The notes: a model not told the origin generated them from the sequence alone. DNA of 47,198 nt from a virus (IMGVR_UViG_3300037155_000033:1-47198), one strand, 5' to 3'; counted from the stretch's first letter, positions 30,976-41,953 are shown. Numbers and translations: made by a program.

Positions 30976-32685
30976 ATGGCAGATATTTTTGAAACGTTTG
31001 ATAAAAATTTATATAGATTATATACTGCAGTTTACCAAACTGACGCTCTTTCAGATGTAACAGCTGTTCCAGCGACTACTATTCCTGATATTAATTCTAT
31101 AATCGATCCCGGACAAGGAGCTTCTGGTCCTTCGGTTGGAAATGTGGAAATGGTTAATGGTGCATTGCAAAGTGGAGATTTTCAAGCCGGCGTTCAAGGT
31201 TGGCAGATAAAAGCTAATGGTGATGTGGAATTTAATGCAGGAACTTTTAGAGGAACTTTTATAATCGGTGGAGCATTGATTACAGTATCCGATATAGCCA
31301 ACTTACAACCTGCACTAGACGCCCTAGTTTTAATTGGTGGGGGAACTATTGCTCTTGTTCCTGCTACTTACAATGTTACAACTTCTTTTACAATTCCAAG
31401 TAATATAACTATAGATGGTAATGGAGCAACGATAGACTTCGGAGGAGGGGCATATCAATTCTCCGCAGTCGGCACTAACGCTTATTCTACAGGTACACTT
31501 TCAGTAAACTTAAATTCAACTTCTGTAACAGGAAGTGGTACTACTTGGACAGCAGGAATGGTAGGACAATCAATTTTAATAGGAGATTTTTGGTATACAA
31601 TTTCTGCTCGAAGTAGTAATACAGCAATTACTCTATCAAGTCCATTCATAGGTACGAATGTTTCAGGAGTAACTTATGTAATCGCTACGACGGTAAGTGG
31701 TATAAATCTTAAAAATCTAACTTTGCAAAATTCTTCTACTACTTTAATAAATTTTAGATATGTAGATGGTTTTACTATGGATAATATGTTTCTAACTTCT
31801 GCTCCTCTTGCATTAAATGGACAAGATTCAGCAAATGTTAATGGATTTAATAATTCTAGCATAGATACTTGCACTGCGGGAATTGTTTATAATAATGTTC
31901 CTAACTCTCAAATAGTAAACACTGGTATTTCAAATATAACAGGTGGAACAGCAGTTGATTTAACTAAAGTAAGTAATGCTACTTTTAGTGTATTCTTTTT
32001 ACAAAATATCACAGGAGTAGGTCTTAAACTGACGAATTGTTACAATATGGATGTAAGTTCATTCGCTATACAAGGTTGCACTTCTAATGGTGTAGAACTT
32101 ATTTCAGGAAATTCAGATATGGATGTATCGGGAGGTTACATAACTGCTTGTGGAGGAGATGGATTAAAATTGACTGCTTCTTCAAATAGAATTGAAATGC
32201 TTGAAAATAATATAATCAACAATACTGGATATGGAATAAATATCGCAAATGCAAATGACAATAATGATGTAATTGTTGGAAACTCTTTCTCAAACAATAC
32301 CGCAGGAAATTTAAACGATAGTGGCACAAATACTAAAGTAAGAGGAAATCAAAATGTTGCAGACTATAATCAAATCCAAACTTACACTCCGGCAGGAGGC
32401 GCAACAGCAACTATAGATTTATCTTTATCAAATGTTCATCACATTACAATGCCTGCGGGAAATATCACTATCGCTTTAACTAATGGAAGAGTTGGACAAT
32501 GTTTTATTATAAGAATTTTACAAGATGGTGGAGGTTCAAGAACTGTTACTTGGTTCACAACTATAAAATGGGCGGGAGGTTCAGCTCCAACTTTAACAAC
32601 CACAGCTTCAAAGGCAGATACAGTCGGCTTTGAAATAACAGGCAGTTCAACTTACGATGGTTTCGTAGTTGGTACTAATTTATAA
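30976..32685 (+). CDS. Beta-helix tailspike / receptor-binding protein
   Basis: 569 residues. A short N-terminal head-binding part is followed by a right-handed parallel beta-helix (pectate lyase superfamily): GGTIALVPATYNVTTSFTIPSN, GNGATIDFGG, then regular Asn/Gly/Val turns (NNTGYGINIANANDNND). It probably binds or degrades host surface glycans. The C-terminal 100 residues (TITMPAGNITIALTNGR-like) form a small beta-sandwich tip. Confidence 0.75.
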   Translation: MADIFETFDKNLYRLYTAVYQTDALSDVTAVPATTIPDINSIIDPGQGASGPSVGNVEMVNGALQSGDFQAGVQGWQIKANGDVEFNAGTFRGTFIIGGALITVSDIANLQPALDALVLIGGGTIALVPATYNVTTSFTIPSNITIDGNGATIDFGGGAYQFSAVGTNAYSTGTLSVNLNSTSVTGSGTTWTAGMVGQSILIGDFWYTISARSSNTAITLSSPFIGTNVSGVTYVIATTVSGINLKNLTLQNSSTTLINFRYVDGFTMDNMFLTSAPLALNGQDSANVNGFNNSSIDTCTAGIVYNNVPNSQIVNTGISNITGGTAVDLTKVSNATFSVFFLQNITGVGLKLTNCYNMDVSSFAIQGCTSNGVELISGNSDMDVSGGYITACGGDGLKLTASSNRIEMLENNIINNTGYGINIANANDNNDVIVGNSFSNNTAGNLNDSGTNTKVRGNQNVADYNQIQTYTPAGGATATIDLSLSNVHHITMPAGNITIALTNGRVGQCFIIRILQDGGGSRTVTWFTTIKWAGGSAPTLTTTASKADTVGFEITGSSTYDGFVVGTNL

Positions 32686-32686
32686 A

Positions 32687-33796
32687 ATGGCATCGAGATA
32701 TTGGGTTGGCGGAACAGCAACTTGGGATGGAACCGCTGGAGCAAAGTGGTCTCTTACTAGTGGTGGTACTGGAAATCAAGCAGTTCCTGTGTCTGGTGAT
32801 GACGTTTTTTTTGATGCAAATTCTGGAGCAGTTACAGTCAATACCGATGCGACTGGCAACTTTATAAATTGTAAAAATTTAGATTTTAATGGATTTACAG
32901 GAACATTTGCAGGGACAAATGATGGATTTTATTTAAGAATATATGGAACTGTATTTAGACTTGGTTCAGGAATGACATACTCCACAACAAAAACTATTGA
33001 ACTTGAAGCAACTTCTGGGACTGTCGTGATAACTTCTAATGGAAAAACTTGTACTGCTTCAACTATAAATATAGGAGGTTCTGGTAATGGAGCAACATTC
33101 CAGTTAGCAGATGATTTTATTTTGTCTGGTCTTGGAGGTATGCCTATATCAGGTGGAACTCTTGATATGAATAATCATAATTTAAAAGTTAATTCAATAC
33201 AAATTTTTGGAACTCCAACATTAACTATGGGAAGTGGAACTCTTGAAATAACTGGAACGAATTGTACTTTAAATGGATTAACTCTAAATGCAAATACTTC
33301 CACTGTAAAAATGACAGATAGTTCAAATAGCCGAGCAGACTTTAATCCGGGTTCTTTGACTATTTATAAAGTATGGTTCGCCAGAGGAGCAAGCACTGGA
33401 GATATTGTCATTAACCGAAATCTATCAGGAAAAACTCCTTCATTTACTGGTTTTAGAGATACAGGAACGGTGGCTCATACTATAAGATTTGAAACAGATG
33501 GAGGAGCTACATATACATTTTCAGACGCTACACAATTTTTAGTTTCTGGCAGTCTTGGAAATTTGATAAGTATAAATTCTGATACCTCAGGAAATCCATC
33601 AACAAATACTCATACATTATCTTGCGCAAGCGGAACTGTTTCTTGTGATTATTTAGATATTCAACACTCAGTAGCACAAGGTGGAGCAACTTGGAGTGCG
33701 GGACAACATAGCATAAATCATCAAGCAGTCGCAACTGCTGGAAGTGGGTGGATTTTTCCTTCTGCTGGAGGTTCATTTTTATTAAACATGATATAA
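32687..33796 (+). CDS. Adhesin-like beta protein (369 aa)
   Basis: I use the ATG at 32687, giving the N-terminus MASRYWVGGTATWDG, a phrase typical of the start of phage and bacterial surface beta-helix proteins. The rest has many GTLDMNNHNLKVNSI-type turns, again a beta-solenoid. It probably forms a second spike or adhesin next to the tailspike. Confidence 0.65.
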   Translation: MASRYWVGGTATWDGTAGAKWSLTSGGTGNQAVPVSGDDVFFDANSGAVTVNTDATGNFINCKNLDFNGFTGTFAGTNDGFYLRIYGTVFRLGSGMTYSTTKTIELEATSGTVVITSNGKTCTASTINIGGSGNGATFQLADDFILSGLGGMPISGGTLDMNNHNLKVNSIQIFGTPTLTMGSGTLEITGTNCTLNGLTLNANTSTVKMTDSSNSRADFNPGSLTIYKVWFARGASTGDIVINRNLSGKTPSFTGFRDTGTVAHTIRFETDGGATYTFSDATQFLVSGSLGNLISINSDTSGNPSTNTHTLSCASGTVSCDYLDIQHSVAQGGATWSAGQHSINHQAVATAGSGWIFPSAGGSFLLNMI

Positions 33797-33797
33797 T
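33789..33797 (+). promoter_or_regulatory. Extended -10 promoter, leaderless start
   Basis: TGATATAAT (33789-33797), then 6 nt to the ATG at 33804. It overlaps the end of the adhesin gene. It would start a separate mRNA for the late virion proteins. Confidence 0.5.
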
Positions 33798-33803
33798 AAT
33801 TTT

Positions 33804-35291
33804 ATGGCAATATATTTTAATCCAATAGGTAGTATATATTCAACAACAAAAGGAGGTAGCGATGCCAGTTTTCTTCTTTCTCCCGCCCAAGAAGCTGAAT
33901 GGGTATCAAGAGGTTCATATTCAAGTGGGCCTGAACCTTCAAATTACACACCTATCCAAGGTGGAACAGGATTAAATACTACTCCTCCTCCTCCAGCTAG
34001 TTCAAATACTACAGGAACTCAACCAACTATGAATTTATATGGAAATACTACACCACCAAATAATCAAAATCCATACTACAATGCTCAATCAACGGCTGGC
34101 GCGCCAAATCCTGCTTCTTCTGTAACTATCCAAGGCGATACGGCAACTTCTACTTTATCCAGTCATCAATATAATGCGGTGACTGGAGCTAAAAATCCTA
34201 ATTATGTAGCGCCAGTAACGACACCAACACCTACAACTCCAGCGCAAACTTCTTCATCATCGTCTACCACCACTCCCAAACCCACCGGCATAAATACAAT
34301 CAGTTCCACATTAACTTTTGGTTCTCAAGGTGATCAGGTAAAAGCGTTACAAACATATCTTTCCGGTATGGGTTTAGTTGGCGCTGATAGCAAACCATTA
34401 AAAGCTGATGGTATTTACGGCGCTGATACTAAAGCGGCGGTAATGCAATTCCAGCAACAGCATGGACTGACTCAAGATGGAATCTTTGGACCTAAATCTT
34501 TGGCGGCTATGCAAAATGTTACTAATACTAGCGCGCAGTATCAAACAATAGCGCCGGCAACTACGACTACACCACCTGCAACGACTTCATCCGATACTTC
34601 TACAACTACACCACCATCTATAACCGGTAATCCAGCACAAGATGCTTTATTGCAAGAACTTCAAACTTATATAACTAATCAACAAAACCAAGGTTTAACA
34701 ATTAATCCCGCCCTTAATTTTGATCAGGCGACTTTGGATAAGTTTTTAACCACCGCGCAGAATCAGGTACATCCGTATTATGCTAGCCAAATCGCGGGAA
34801 TTAAGGCAGATGTGCTACAAGCGCTCCCGGGAGTAATGCAAGATTATAATAATAAAATTGCCGATACTACCCAGACTTTTCAAAATGATTTAAGTAACTC
34901 TCGAGAAAGTAATGCAAATGCCGGGTTAGCATTTTCAGGTTCACGCGCGAAAGGAGAACTTGGTATGGCAGATACACAAAATAGAAACTTGCAATCTTTA
35001 AGCACAACTTATGGTAATCAATTATATAATCTAGGCAGTACTGCCGAACAGAAATTAGGCGCTGCGAATACTCCTTCATTGGGTTCTCTTAATACTTATT
35101 CAGCAAATCTTGGTGGTAATGGTTCAATAGATAGCACAGGAAGCACAACACCTTATACGCCGGGGCAATATCAAATAGGATCATTAACAAATGAAGAGCA
35201 GGCGGCAATAACCGCACGCAATCAAGCCCTAAAGTCGACGGCTTCTGCGGACGTTGTGGCTGGTAGATCGTATAACGATCTTTTCCAATGA
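33804..35291 (+). CDS. Virion protein with peptidoglycan-binding domain
   Basis: 495 residues. The N-terminal 170 are low-complexity Pro/Thr/Ser. Residues about 172-235 form a PG_binding_1 domain (STLTFGSQGDQVKALQ, DGIYGADTKAAVMQFQ, LTQDGIFGPKSL). A helical C-terminal half ends in YNDLFQ. No catalytic domain is visible, so it probably brings a virion component to the cell wall rather than cutting it. Confidence 0.75.
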   Translation: MAIYFNPIGSIYSTTKGGSDASFLLSPAQEAEWVSRGSYSSGPEPSNYTPIQGGTGLNTTPPPPASSNTTGTQPTMNLYGNTTPPNNQNPYYNAQSTAGAPNPASSVTIQGDTATSTLSSHQYNAVTGAKNPNYVAPVTTPTPTTPAQTSSSSSTTTPKPTGINTISSTLTFGSQGDQVKALQTYLSGMGLVGADSKPLKADGIYGADTKAAVMQFQQQHGLTQDGIFGPKSLAAMQNVTNTSAQYQTIAPATTTTPPATTSSDTSTTTPPSITGNPAQDALLQELQTYITNQQNQGLTINPALNFDQATLDKFLTTAQNQVHPYYASQIAGIKADVLQALPGVMQDYNNKIADTTQTFQNDLSNSRESNANAGLAFSGSRAKGELGMADTQNRNLQSLSTTYGNQLYNLGSTAEQKLGAANTPSLGSLNTYSANLGGNGSIDSTGSTTPYTPGQYQIGSLTNEEQAAITARNQALKSTASADVVAGRSYNDLFQ

Positions 35292-35313
35292 TTATAAAAA
35301 TAATTAAAATAAA

Positions 35314-36243
35314 TTGGCAACATTAATATCAAATGGTTCGGGAGGATTTTCATTACCACAGACTTTAACCCAAGGTCAGTCCTATATGGGCGGTCAAGTT
35401 TTATACGATTCAAATACCGGCAAACCATTATCTCCCGGCCAAACAACCACTTCACGCCCTACTTATGGTGATTTAATTCCTAGCACACAACCCCAACCTA
35501 ATCCTCCTGTTGGCGGCACTCTTCCGCCTGCTCTTGCTCCAACTGCGCCTGTGAATCCGTCCACAGTTTCTTTTACCGCCGCTCTTCTTCAGATATTAAA
35601 AGACGCTCAGAATAGAAATTCTACAGGACAAACTGCATTATCAAATCAAAGTAATCAAATCAAAGGAACAGCTTTAGGTGATGCTGCTTCTACTTTTAAT
35701 AATCCTCTTTTAGCGCCTAACTCTGGAACTTCTCTTGGTAATTCAGCTGTTAATGAATTTGATCCTGCTACAGGAGCAATTAAAACCCAACAAGATCAAG
35801 CGACAAGGAATTTAAGTGATATAAAAGATATTATAAATACCGCTGGAGATAATTATCAGAAAGAGCAGGATAGGATTGCGAAAGCCAAAGCAGATGCAAT
35901 TACTGCCGCAAATCCAAAATTAACAGCAACAGAAAAGTATAATCAAACCCTTGGTTCGTATGCTAACGGTTTTGAATCAGGAAGTATGTTAGCCGATGGA
36001 TATACACCAATCAAAGCTCCAAGTGGTTATCTTACTTTAGCCGCATGGCACTCAGCTCTTAATGACGCAGTTAGTAAAGGAATAAGTAAAAAAGATTTTA
36101 TTCTTCAATATGGTGATCAACTTAATCCAAATATGTTAGCCGATTATGGATTAACCGGTATCGAGCAAGCGTATATTACTAAACCTAAAACAAGTATTCA
36201 ACAACAAGCCGAAGATGCTGCTAATGGCCTCTTTGGTGGTTAA
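35314..36243 (+). CDS. Virion-associated protein (309 aa)
   Basis: Probable TTG start in an A-rich leader; no ATG lies at a suitable position. The N-terminal half is Pro/Gln/Gly-rich. The C-terminal half is helical with a SGYLTLAAWHSALNDAVSKG segment. It lies between the peptidoglycan-binding protein and the huge internal protein and may be ejected with them. No family recognised. Confidence 0.5.
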   Translation: MATLISNGSGGFSLPQTLTQGQSYMGGQVLYDSNTGKPLSPGQTTTSRPTYGDLIPSTQPQPNPPVGGTLPPALAPTAPVNPSTVSFTAALLQILKDAQNRNSTGQTALSNQSNQIKGTALGDAASTFNNPLLAPNSGTSLGNSAVNEFDPATGAIKTQQDQATRNLSDIKDIINTAGDNYQKEQDRIAKAKADAITAANPKLTATEKYNQTLGSYANGFESGSMLADGYTPIKAPSGYLTLAAWHSALNDAVSKGISKKDFILQYGDQLNPNMLADYGLTGIEQAYITKPKTSIQQQAEDAANGLFGG

Positions 36244-36248
36244 AAAAA

Positions 36249-39200
36249 ATGTCATTCTGGGACACAATCAATCAAATAGGAAATGGACCGGTACCACATT
36301 TAAGTACTCCAACCAGTACTCCTGTTCCTAGTCCTTATGTAACTCCAGCACCATTAGGTCCAGTTCCACATATAACTACAACACCTGCACCTGCCACTAA
36401 ACCAGCAGTTTCTTCTTCTAATTTTTGGGATACGATAAATAAAACTACTCCAGCGCCTTTGGGACCGGTGCCACATATAACACCTACTGTACCATCTGCA
36501 ACTCCACCTCCTCAATGGAAAGATACTCTTAATCCTAACAATCCTATTTATGGTCCATTAAAAGATTTAATTCAAGGTCCATCTTTAGGATTGAGTAAAT
36601 TTGTTATTCAACCAGCATATAATTTTGCTTCTTCTGCAACCGAATTAGCTACAGGAAATCCATTACCAAAATTAAATATTCCATCACTTTTTCCAGAAAC
36701 AGGTACTACAAATTTTATAGATGGAAGCAGTTATCAGCAGAAATACGTTGATAATATAACTGCAGCAATAAATGCCAAATATAAAGCTCAAGGATGGGCA
36801 AATATGACTCCTGGCAATGATCCAGAAATAAATTCGGTAATTGCACAAGCGAAACAAATAGTATCAAAAACTGATGACCAAATAATGAAAGATGCCTATA
36901 AACAAACTTTTCTCGGTGGTCTTATGGATGCTATTTCATTAGCTGAACCTATAAAAGGAGGTATAGGTTTTGGAATTAAAAAATTAGCTCCACAAATTTT
37001 GATGGATTCTTCTGTTAATTCTATTTCAAAAGACACTCTTTATGACCTTTTTTCTGGAAGAAAAACTGCTGGACAATTAGGAATTACTCCTGAAATGCAG
37101 GCAAAAATTACCTCAAAATTAGCATCATTAGATACTCAAGGTAAAGCGCAGTTCCTCCAAGGTTTTGATTTATTAAATGCTAAACCATCTTTTATAGGTA
37201 AAATGTTTGGTGTTACAGATGCGCAAGCAAAAGCAATGTTAGACGCTTATGGTGGACAAGTTCGTGAAACTCCTAGTGGCGCACTTCCCGGATATAAAAT
37301 GAATTATCAAGCTGGAGGCGTAAATATAAAAGGTGAACCTGTTGGATTTGGAAAAGAACCCGTCCCCAACGAAACTCCCGCCGAAGCCCTCGCCCGAAGT
37401 GAAGCGTATGCGAAACAGGCGCATCCGACAACAATAGTTCCTGAATCCACATTTTCAACAGATATTCAAGGAAATCAAGTGGAACAGCAATTTATTAGGT
37501 CAGCAACTCAATTAGAAAAAACAAGTCCAACGGCTAAAAGTAAAGGATTCCAATCTATTCCTGATAAAGAAGGATTTCAAAAAGTATTTAAACCTTATGG
37601 AGAACAAGGAGCCGGATATTATTACAATAAAGTGCTTCCTACTCCCGATCAACTTCAATCGCAAATAGATTTAACTAAAGAACTCCTTGCCGAGCATCCG
37701 GGGACTGCTTTAAATAAACTTATACCGGATAAAATAGCAAAAACTAATTACTTAGATAAAGTAAAAGGTGATAATTTAACTTACCAACAGAGAAAAAGTA
37801 ATGCCGCGAAAGATAAAAGATTACAAAAACTTCAAGATATTTTACCTAGTACAGAAAAAGAATCTTCTTCTTTTGATAACTACGATGTAATAGAACAAAA
37901 AAAAGGAGAAGCAAAAGCTTTAAAAGAAAGATTAAAGGCATTACAAGAACAGAAAAAAAACTTACCTAAAGTGAGTCTTAAATCCGACATCCGCACCGGC
38001 AAACCAATAAGACTTACCGCAACCGAGCAAGCGATGGTGGGGACGGGGAAGAGGAGTGTGCCGTTTATGCCTAAAGCAAGTCAACCGCCAGTACCAACCC
38101 CTTCCCCAATAGATACAACAACAGGAGAGGGGAGATCAATAGAAATACAAGGACACCAAGTATCAGAAGAAGCTTCTCAACACACAATTCCACCAAAGGA
38201 TGTTTCATTGATTGATACTATATCAAAAGAAGTGACAAATGTCAAAGATAAAGTAAATATCATTGACTATATTCGTACCCCAGATCGGGTGTTGAAAAAA
38301 ATTGGCCTTGAAAAAGAAGGACAATTTCTACGTACTCAATATGATAAATACTTAAAAGAACTTCCTAAAAATATAGAAAAAATAACAGCATGGTCTAAGC
38401 GTGCTTCTAAGGGAGGTAACGCTGATATATTTAATTATCTTGATGGTAAAGCGATAGACTTAAAACCTCAGGATAAAGTTATTGCTACAGAAATAAAAGC
38501 ATGGTTAAAACAATGGGCTGATAGATTAGGACTTCCAAATGACGATAGAATTACTTATTATATTACTCACATTTTTGATCAAGAATTAATTAAAAAAGAA
38601 TTTCCTGAGGAATTAGCGAAACTTATAGATAACAAACTTCCCAGTGAAGTATATGACCCATTCTTACAAAAACGATTGGGTACTTTAGGTTACCGACAAG
38701 ATACATGGAAAGCTCTTGATGCTTATGTTAAACGTGCAACTCGTAAAGTTAATCTTGATCCGGCTCTTGAGAAAATAAAGGATGCTTCTGGTAAGTTGGA
38801 AAAGTCTCAATATGACTATGCAAAACATTACGTTGCTAATATAAATATGCGTCCAAGTAAAATTGATACGCTTATTGATAACACTTTAAAACAAGTTATC
38901 GGTTATCGTTTAGGACAACGACCACTTTTGACTATTACAAAATTTTTGCGTGATATAACATATAGAGCAATGCTTGGATTAAATCCAGCCTCAGCTCTTA
39001 AAAATATATCACAGGGGATAAATGCTTATGCCATTTTGGGAGAAAAATACACTACAATTGGTTATATTAAATTATTTAATAAAGGAGCGCATGAAGAACT
39101 TTTAAGAGAAGGAGTTTTAAATGGAGGTTTTATTGAAGATCGTGCGTTATCTGCCACCAGTAAAGCAATAGAAACATTTGATAAAGTGTTGTTTTCCTTT

Positions 39201-40289
39201 TTCCAAGGAGCAGAACATATTAACCGTGGAATGACATATTTTGGAGCAAAAACACAATTTTTAGATGGAAAAGCGGCAAAAAGTGATATAAAAGATGCTT
39301 TAGGTTTTAATGATATTAATGGAGAAGGAGTTAATTTTCTTACTGAAAAAAATGCAATAGATTATGCTAAATTTATAGTTCGTAAAACCCAATTCGTATT
39401 CGGTAAAATAGATACACCACTTATTTTATCTTCTGACCTTGGAAAAACTTTATTACAATTTCAATCTTTTACTACTAAACAAGTAGAATTTTTAACTGAG
39501 ATGGCTAAAAAGGCGGCAACTGGAGATGAAAAAGCTAAAAATTTGTTTGGTTTATTACGTTATGCTATTGCGGGAACTATTTTCGTTTATACAGTTGGTC
39601 AAGCGTTTAATATGAAAATGCAGGATCTTCTTCCATTCTGGAGGTTTGGAGTTCCACCATCGTTAAATGTTCCTTATCAAATAGGAAGTGCCACTTTTAA
39701 TGCACCTAACCAATATAATCAACCAAGAACTATTCCACAAAAATTAAAAGATATAGGTAATTCTTTATGGGGAATAGTACCAGCTGGTACACAATTAAAA
39801 AAAACTTTTGAAGGTTATAATGCTCTTAAACAAGGTAAATCCACTGATTCTGCTGGTCGGGTTCAATATGATGTCGGCGGTACCCCACTAAAAAATGCTC
39901 AAGCATTGATTTTTGGCAAATACGCCGGGCAAGGAGCGCAGGATTACTATAATGCCGGAATGACTTATGCCGAGTCAACATTAGCTAACCTGAAAAAATT
40001 ACCCAAAGAAGAGGCAAAAGCAAAATTTGTAAAAATGGCAACAGATAATCCAGCGCTTTATAAATCAGTATTAGAAGTTGCTAAAAAACAGGCGCTCGGG
40101 GTTACTAAAGATGATGAAAAACTTCTAAATCTTGGTGTTGCTAACAAAGCAAGGGCAAAAGAGGTTGCAAAACAATTGAATAAGTTGGATAATAAAGAAG
40201 CAAAGAAAGCACTTTTTGTTGAATACTATACAAAAAAGATATTAACACCAGAAGTCGTCAAACAATTAGCAGAATTTTTAAAGAAATAA
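36249..40289 (+). CDS. Giant internal virion protein (1346 aa)
   Basis: The largest gene. Residues 1-90 contain a duplicated unit ending in APLGPVPHIT (FWDTIN...), probably a flexible tether. The centre is helical with a coiled coil (KALKERLKALQEQKKN). The C-terminal 700 residues form a large helical domain with DRVLKKIGLEKEGQFLR, a YITHIF segment and AMLGLNPASALKNISQG, resembling large ejection proteins of podoviruses and N4-like phages. Ejection into the cell to form a conduit is inferred. GC content changes abruptly within it. Confidence 0.65.
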   Translation: MSFWDTINQIGNGPVPHLSTPTSTPVPSPYVTPAPLGPVPHITTTPAPATKPAVSSSNFWDTINKTTPAPLGPVPHITPTVPSATPPPQWKDTLNPNNPIYGPLKDLIQGPSLGLSKFVIQPAYNFASSATELATGNPLPKLNIPSLFPETGTTNFIDGSSYQQKYVDNITAAINAKYKAQGWANMTPGNDPEINSVIAQAKQIVSKTDDQIMKDAYKQTFLGGLMDAISLAEPIKGGIGFGIKKLAPQILMDSSVNSISKDTLYDLFSGRKTAGQLGITPEMQAKITSKLASLDTQGKAQFLQGFDLLNAKPSFIGKMFGVTDAQAKAMLDAYGGQVRETPSGALPGYKMNYQAGGVNIKGEPVGFGKEPVPNETPAEALARSEAYAKQAHPTTIVPESTFSTDIQGNQVEQQFIRSATQLEKTSPTAKSKGFQSIPDKEGFQKVFKPYGEQGAGYYYNKVLPTPDQLQSQIDLTKELLAEHPGTALNKLIPDKIAKTNYLDKVKGDNLTYQQRKSNAAKDKRLQKLQDILPSTEKESSSFDNYDVIEQKKGEAKALKERLKALQEQKKNLPKVSLKSDIRTGKPIRLTATEQAMVGTGKRSVPFMPKASQPPVPTPSPIDTTTGEGRSIEIQGHQVSEEASQHTIPPKDVSLIDTISKEVTNVKDKVNIIDYIRTPDRVLKKIGLEKEGQFLRTQYDKYLKELPKNIEKITAWSKRASKGGNADIFNYLDGKAIDLKPQDKVIATEIKAWLKQWADRLGLPNDDRITYYITHIFDQELIKKEFPEELAKLIDNKLPSEVYDPFLQKRLGTLGYRQDTWKALDAYVKRATRKVNLDPALEKIKDASGKLEKSQYDYAKHYVANINMRPSKIDTLIDNTLKQVIGYRLGQRPLLTITKFLRDITYRAMLGLNPASALKNISQGINAYAILGEKYTTIGYIKLFNKGAHEELLREGVLNGGFIEDRALSATSKAIETFDKVLFSFFQGAEHINRGMTYFGAKTQFLDGKAAKSDIKDALGFNDINGEGVNFLTEKNAIDYAKFIVRKTQFVFGKIDTPLILSSDLGKTLLQFQSFTTKQVEFLTEMAKKAATGDEKAKNLFGLLRYAIAGTIFVYTVGQAFNMKMQDLLPFWRFGVPPSLNVPYQIGSATFNAPNQYNQPRTIPQKLKDIGNSLWGIVPAGTQLKKTFEGYNALKQGKSTDSAGRVQYDVGGTPLKNAQALIFGKYAGQGAQDYYNAGMTYAESTLANLKKLPKEEAKAKFVKMATDNPALYKSVLEVAKKQALGVTKDDEKLLNLGVANKARAKEVAKQLNKLDNKEAKKALFVEYYTKKILTPEVVKQLAEFLKK

Positions 40290-40292
40290 TTT

Positions 40293-41660
40293 ATGAGCCA
40301 TTGGAGCACCCGTCCAAATAGTCAAGATGAAATAGATTTGCTAACCTCGTTAGAGAATCTTTCAATTTCCGGTCCTAATCAAGGTATTGCTAAAACAGGA
40401 TCAACAACATTTACAAATGTAACTTTAGGAGGTGGCACTGCTCTACTGGCAGGGCGTTCTGGCGGACAGATATTAAATGGCGGAGTAGCCCAGACTGAAA
40501 CTCTCTCCTTAAAAGGAAACGCCGCCACAGCCACAGGCGCTAATATCGCAGGGGGAGAAATGAATTACTACGCTACTCCTGGAACAGGAACAGGCGTGTC
40601 AGGACATCATTTCTTCACAGGCACGACACTTGCAACTGGCTCAACTCTTCAAACATCATCTGAAAAGATGACGATACTAGGTAACGGCAACGTCGGCATC
40701 GGGACGACTAGTCCGGGGTATGCTTTGACTTTGGAAAGTGGACAGCTGGCATTGCCTAACGGTTCAGTTTCTTCGCCAAGCGTGTTTTTCCCAAGCTCAA
40801 ATGTGGGTATATTTGGTTTATCAGAGGCTTTCTATTTTTCTTCGGCGGGTTCTTATATAGCAAAATATACATCTTCAGGATTGGCTTCTCCCGGATATAG
40901 TTTCTTCGGGATTGATGATGCATCGGCAAAAACCATAAAAATGGGACAGTTAGGCAACCTTACTTTTTCTTCGTCAACATCAGTTTCTCCTAACCAAGCA
41001 GCTGACATAAATATTTCTCGTGGTGCTGCTGGAAAACTGTATGTGGGTAACGGGACGCAAGGGGACTTTACGGGAACATTAATAGCAGGCAACGTCGGGA
41101 TAGGCACTACATCACCTACAGCTTACCTACATTTAAAGGCTGGAACGGCTACTGCAGGCACCGCACCGCTTAAATTTAATACAGGAACTCTTTTGACAAG
41201 TGCGGAAGCTGGAGCGATGGAATTTCTGACTGATGCCTATTATGTAACCACTACCACAGGAGCAATTAGAAGAATGTTGACTGCTGGAAATCTTGGACGA
41301 GTAACAGCTCAAACAGCCGCTAATGCTTCGGTAGCAACTTATACTTTAGGAGCAACTGACGCTTCTTATGAAGTTTCTGCCAACGTATTGGTAACAACTT
41401 CTAGTGCGGAAGCATTTACAGTAACTTGCAATTACACAGATGAGGGAAATACTGCCAGAACGATTACATTTAATTTTTCAAATATTGCTGGCACAATAGG
41501 AACAGGGATTGCCTTCGCAAATGGAGCAGTACCTTACGAGGGAATACCTTTACATATTCGTTGCAAAGCAAGCACAGCCATTACAATTAAAACAGCGGCA
41601 GGCGGAACTTATACTGGTTGCACTTATAACTGTGAATCTAGTATTCGCCAAATAGGATAA
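40293..41660 (+). CDS. Tail fibre protein
   Basis: 455 residues with two GNVGIGTTSP motifs (about residues 134 and 268), a hallmark of phage fibre shafts, separated by Gly/Ser-rich beta repeats. A C-terminal beta domain (TYTLGATDASYEVSANVLVTT) would be the tip. No chaperone domain is seen. It probably extends from the tail as a receptor-binding fibre. Confidence 0.75.
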   Translation: MSHWSTRPNSQDEIDLLTSLENLSISGPNQGIAKTGSTTFTNVTLGGGTALLAGRSGGQILNGGVAQTETLSLKGNAATATGANIAGGEMNYYATPGTGTGVSGHHFFTGTTLATGSTLQTSSEKMTILGNGNVGIGTTSPGYALTLESGQLALPNGSVSSPSVFFPSSNVGIFGLSEAFYFSSAGSYIAKYTSSGLASPGYSFFGIDDASAKTIKMGQLGNLTFSSSTSVSPNQAADINISRGAAGKLYVGNGTQGDFTGTLIAGNVGIGTTSPTAYLHLKAGTATAGTAPLKFNTGTLLTSAEAGAMEFLTDAYYVTTTTGAIRRMLTAGNLGRVTAQTAANASVATYTLGATDASYEVSANVLVTTSSAEAFTVTCNYTDEGNTARTITFNFSNIAGTIGTGIAFANGAVPYEGIPLHIRCKASTAITIKTAAGGTYTGCTYNCESSIRQIG

Positions 41661-41680
41661 TTATAAACTAATAAAAATAT

Positions 41681-41953
41681 ATGGACAAAATAGAAAAAAT
41701 AAATGATACAAGCATACAAATTACTACTCAACTAGTTATGCCAGACCCTGTGGTAAAAGTTTATGATAGGACTTTTATAGAAAATCAAATAATTCAGATT
41801 CAAAAACAACTGGACGATTATACTTCCGCCAGACAAGCGGAACTAGATGAATGCAATAATATTTTATCTCAAATGGATAGTCTGGGAATTATTGCTAAAC
41901 CTGTAGAAATAGTCGCAGAACCACCTATTATGACACCACCTATAAAACTATAA
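41681..41953 (+). CDS. Small coiled-coil protein, fibre-linked (90 aa)
   Basis: A helical protein (IENQIIQIQKQLDDYTSARQ) with a proline-rich C-terminus. It lies between the tail fibre and the lysis cassette and overlaps the next ATG by one base. Possibly a fibre-assembly chaperone. Confidence 0.5.
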   Translation: MDKIEKINDTSIQITTQLVMPDPVVKVYDRTFIENQIIQIQKQLDDYTSARQAELDECNNILSQMDSLGIIAKPVEIVAEPPIMTPPIKL

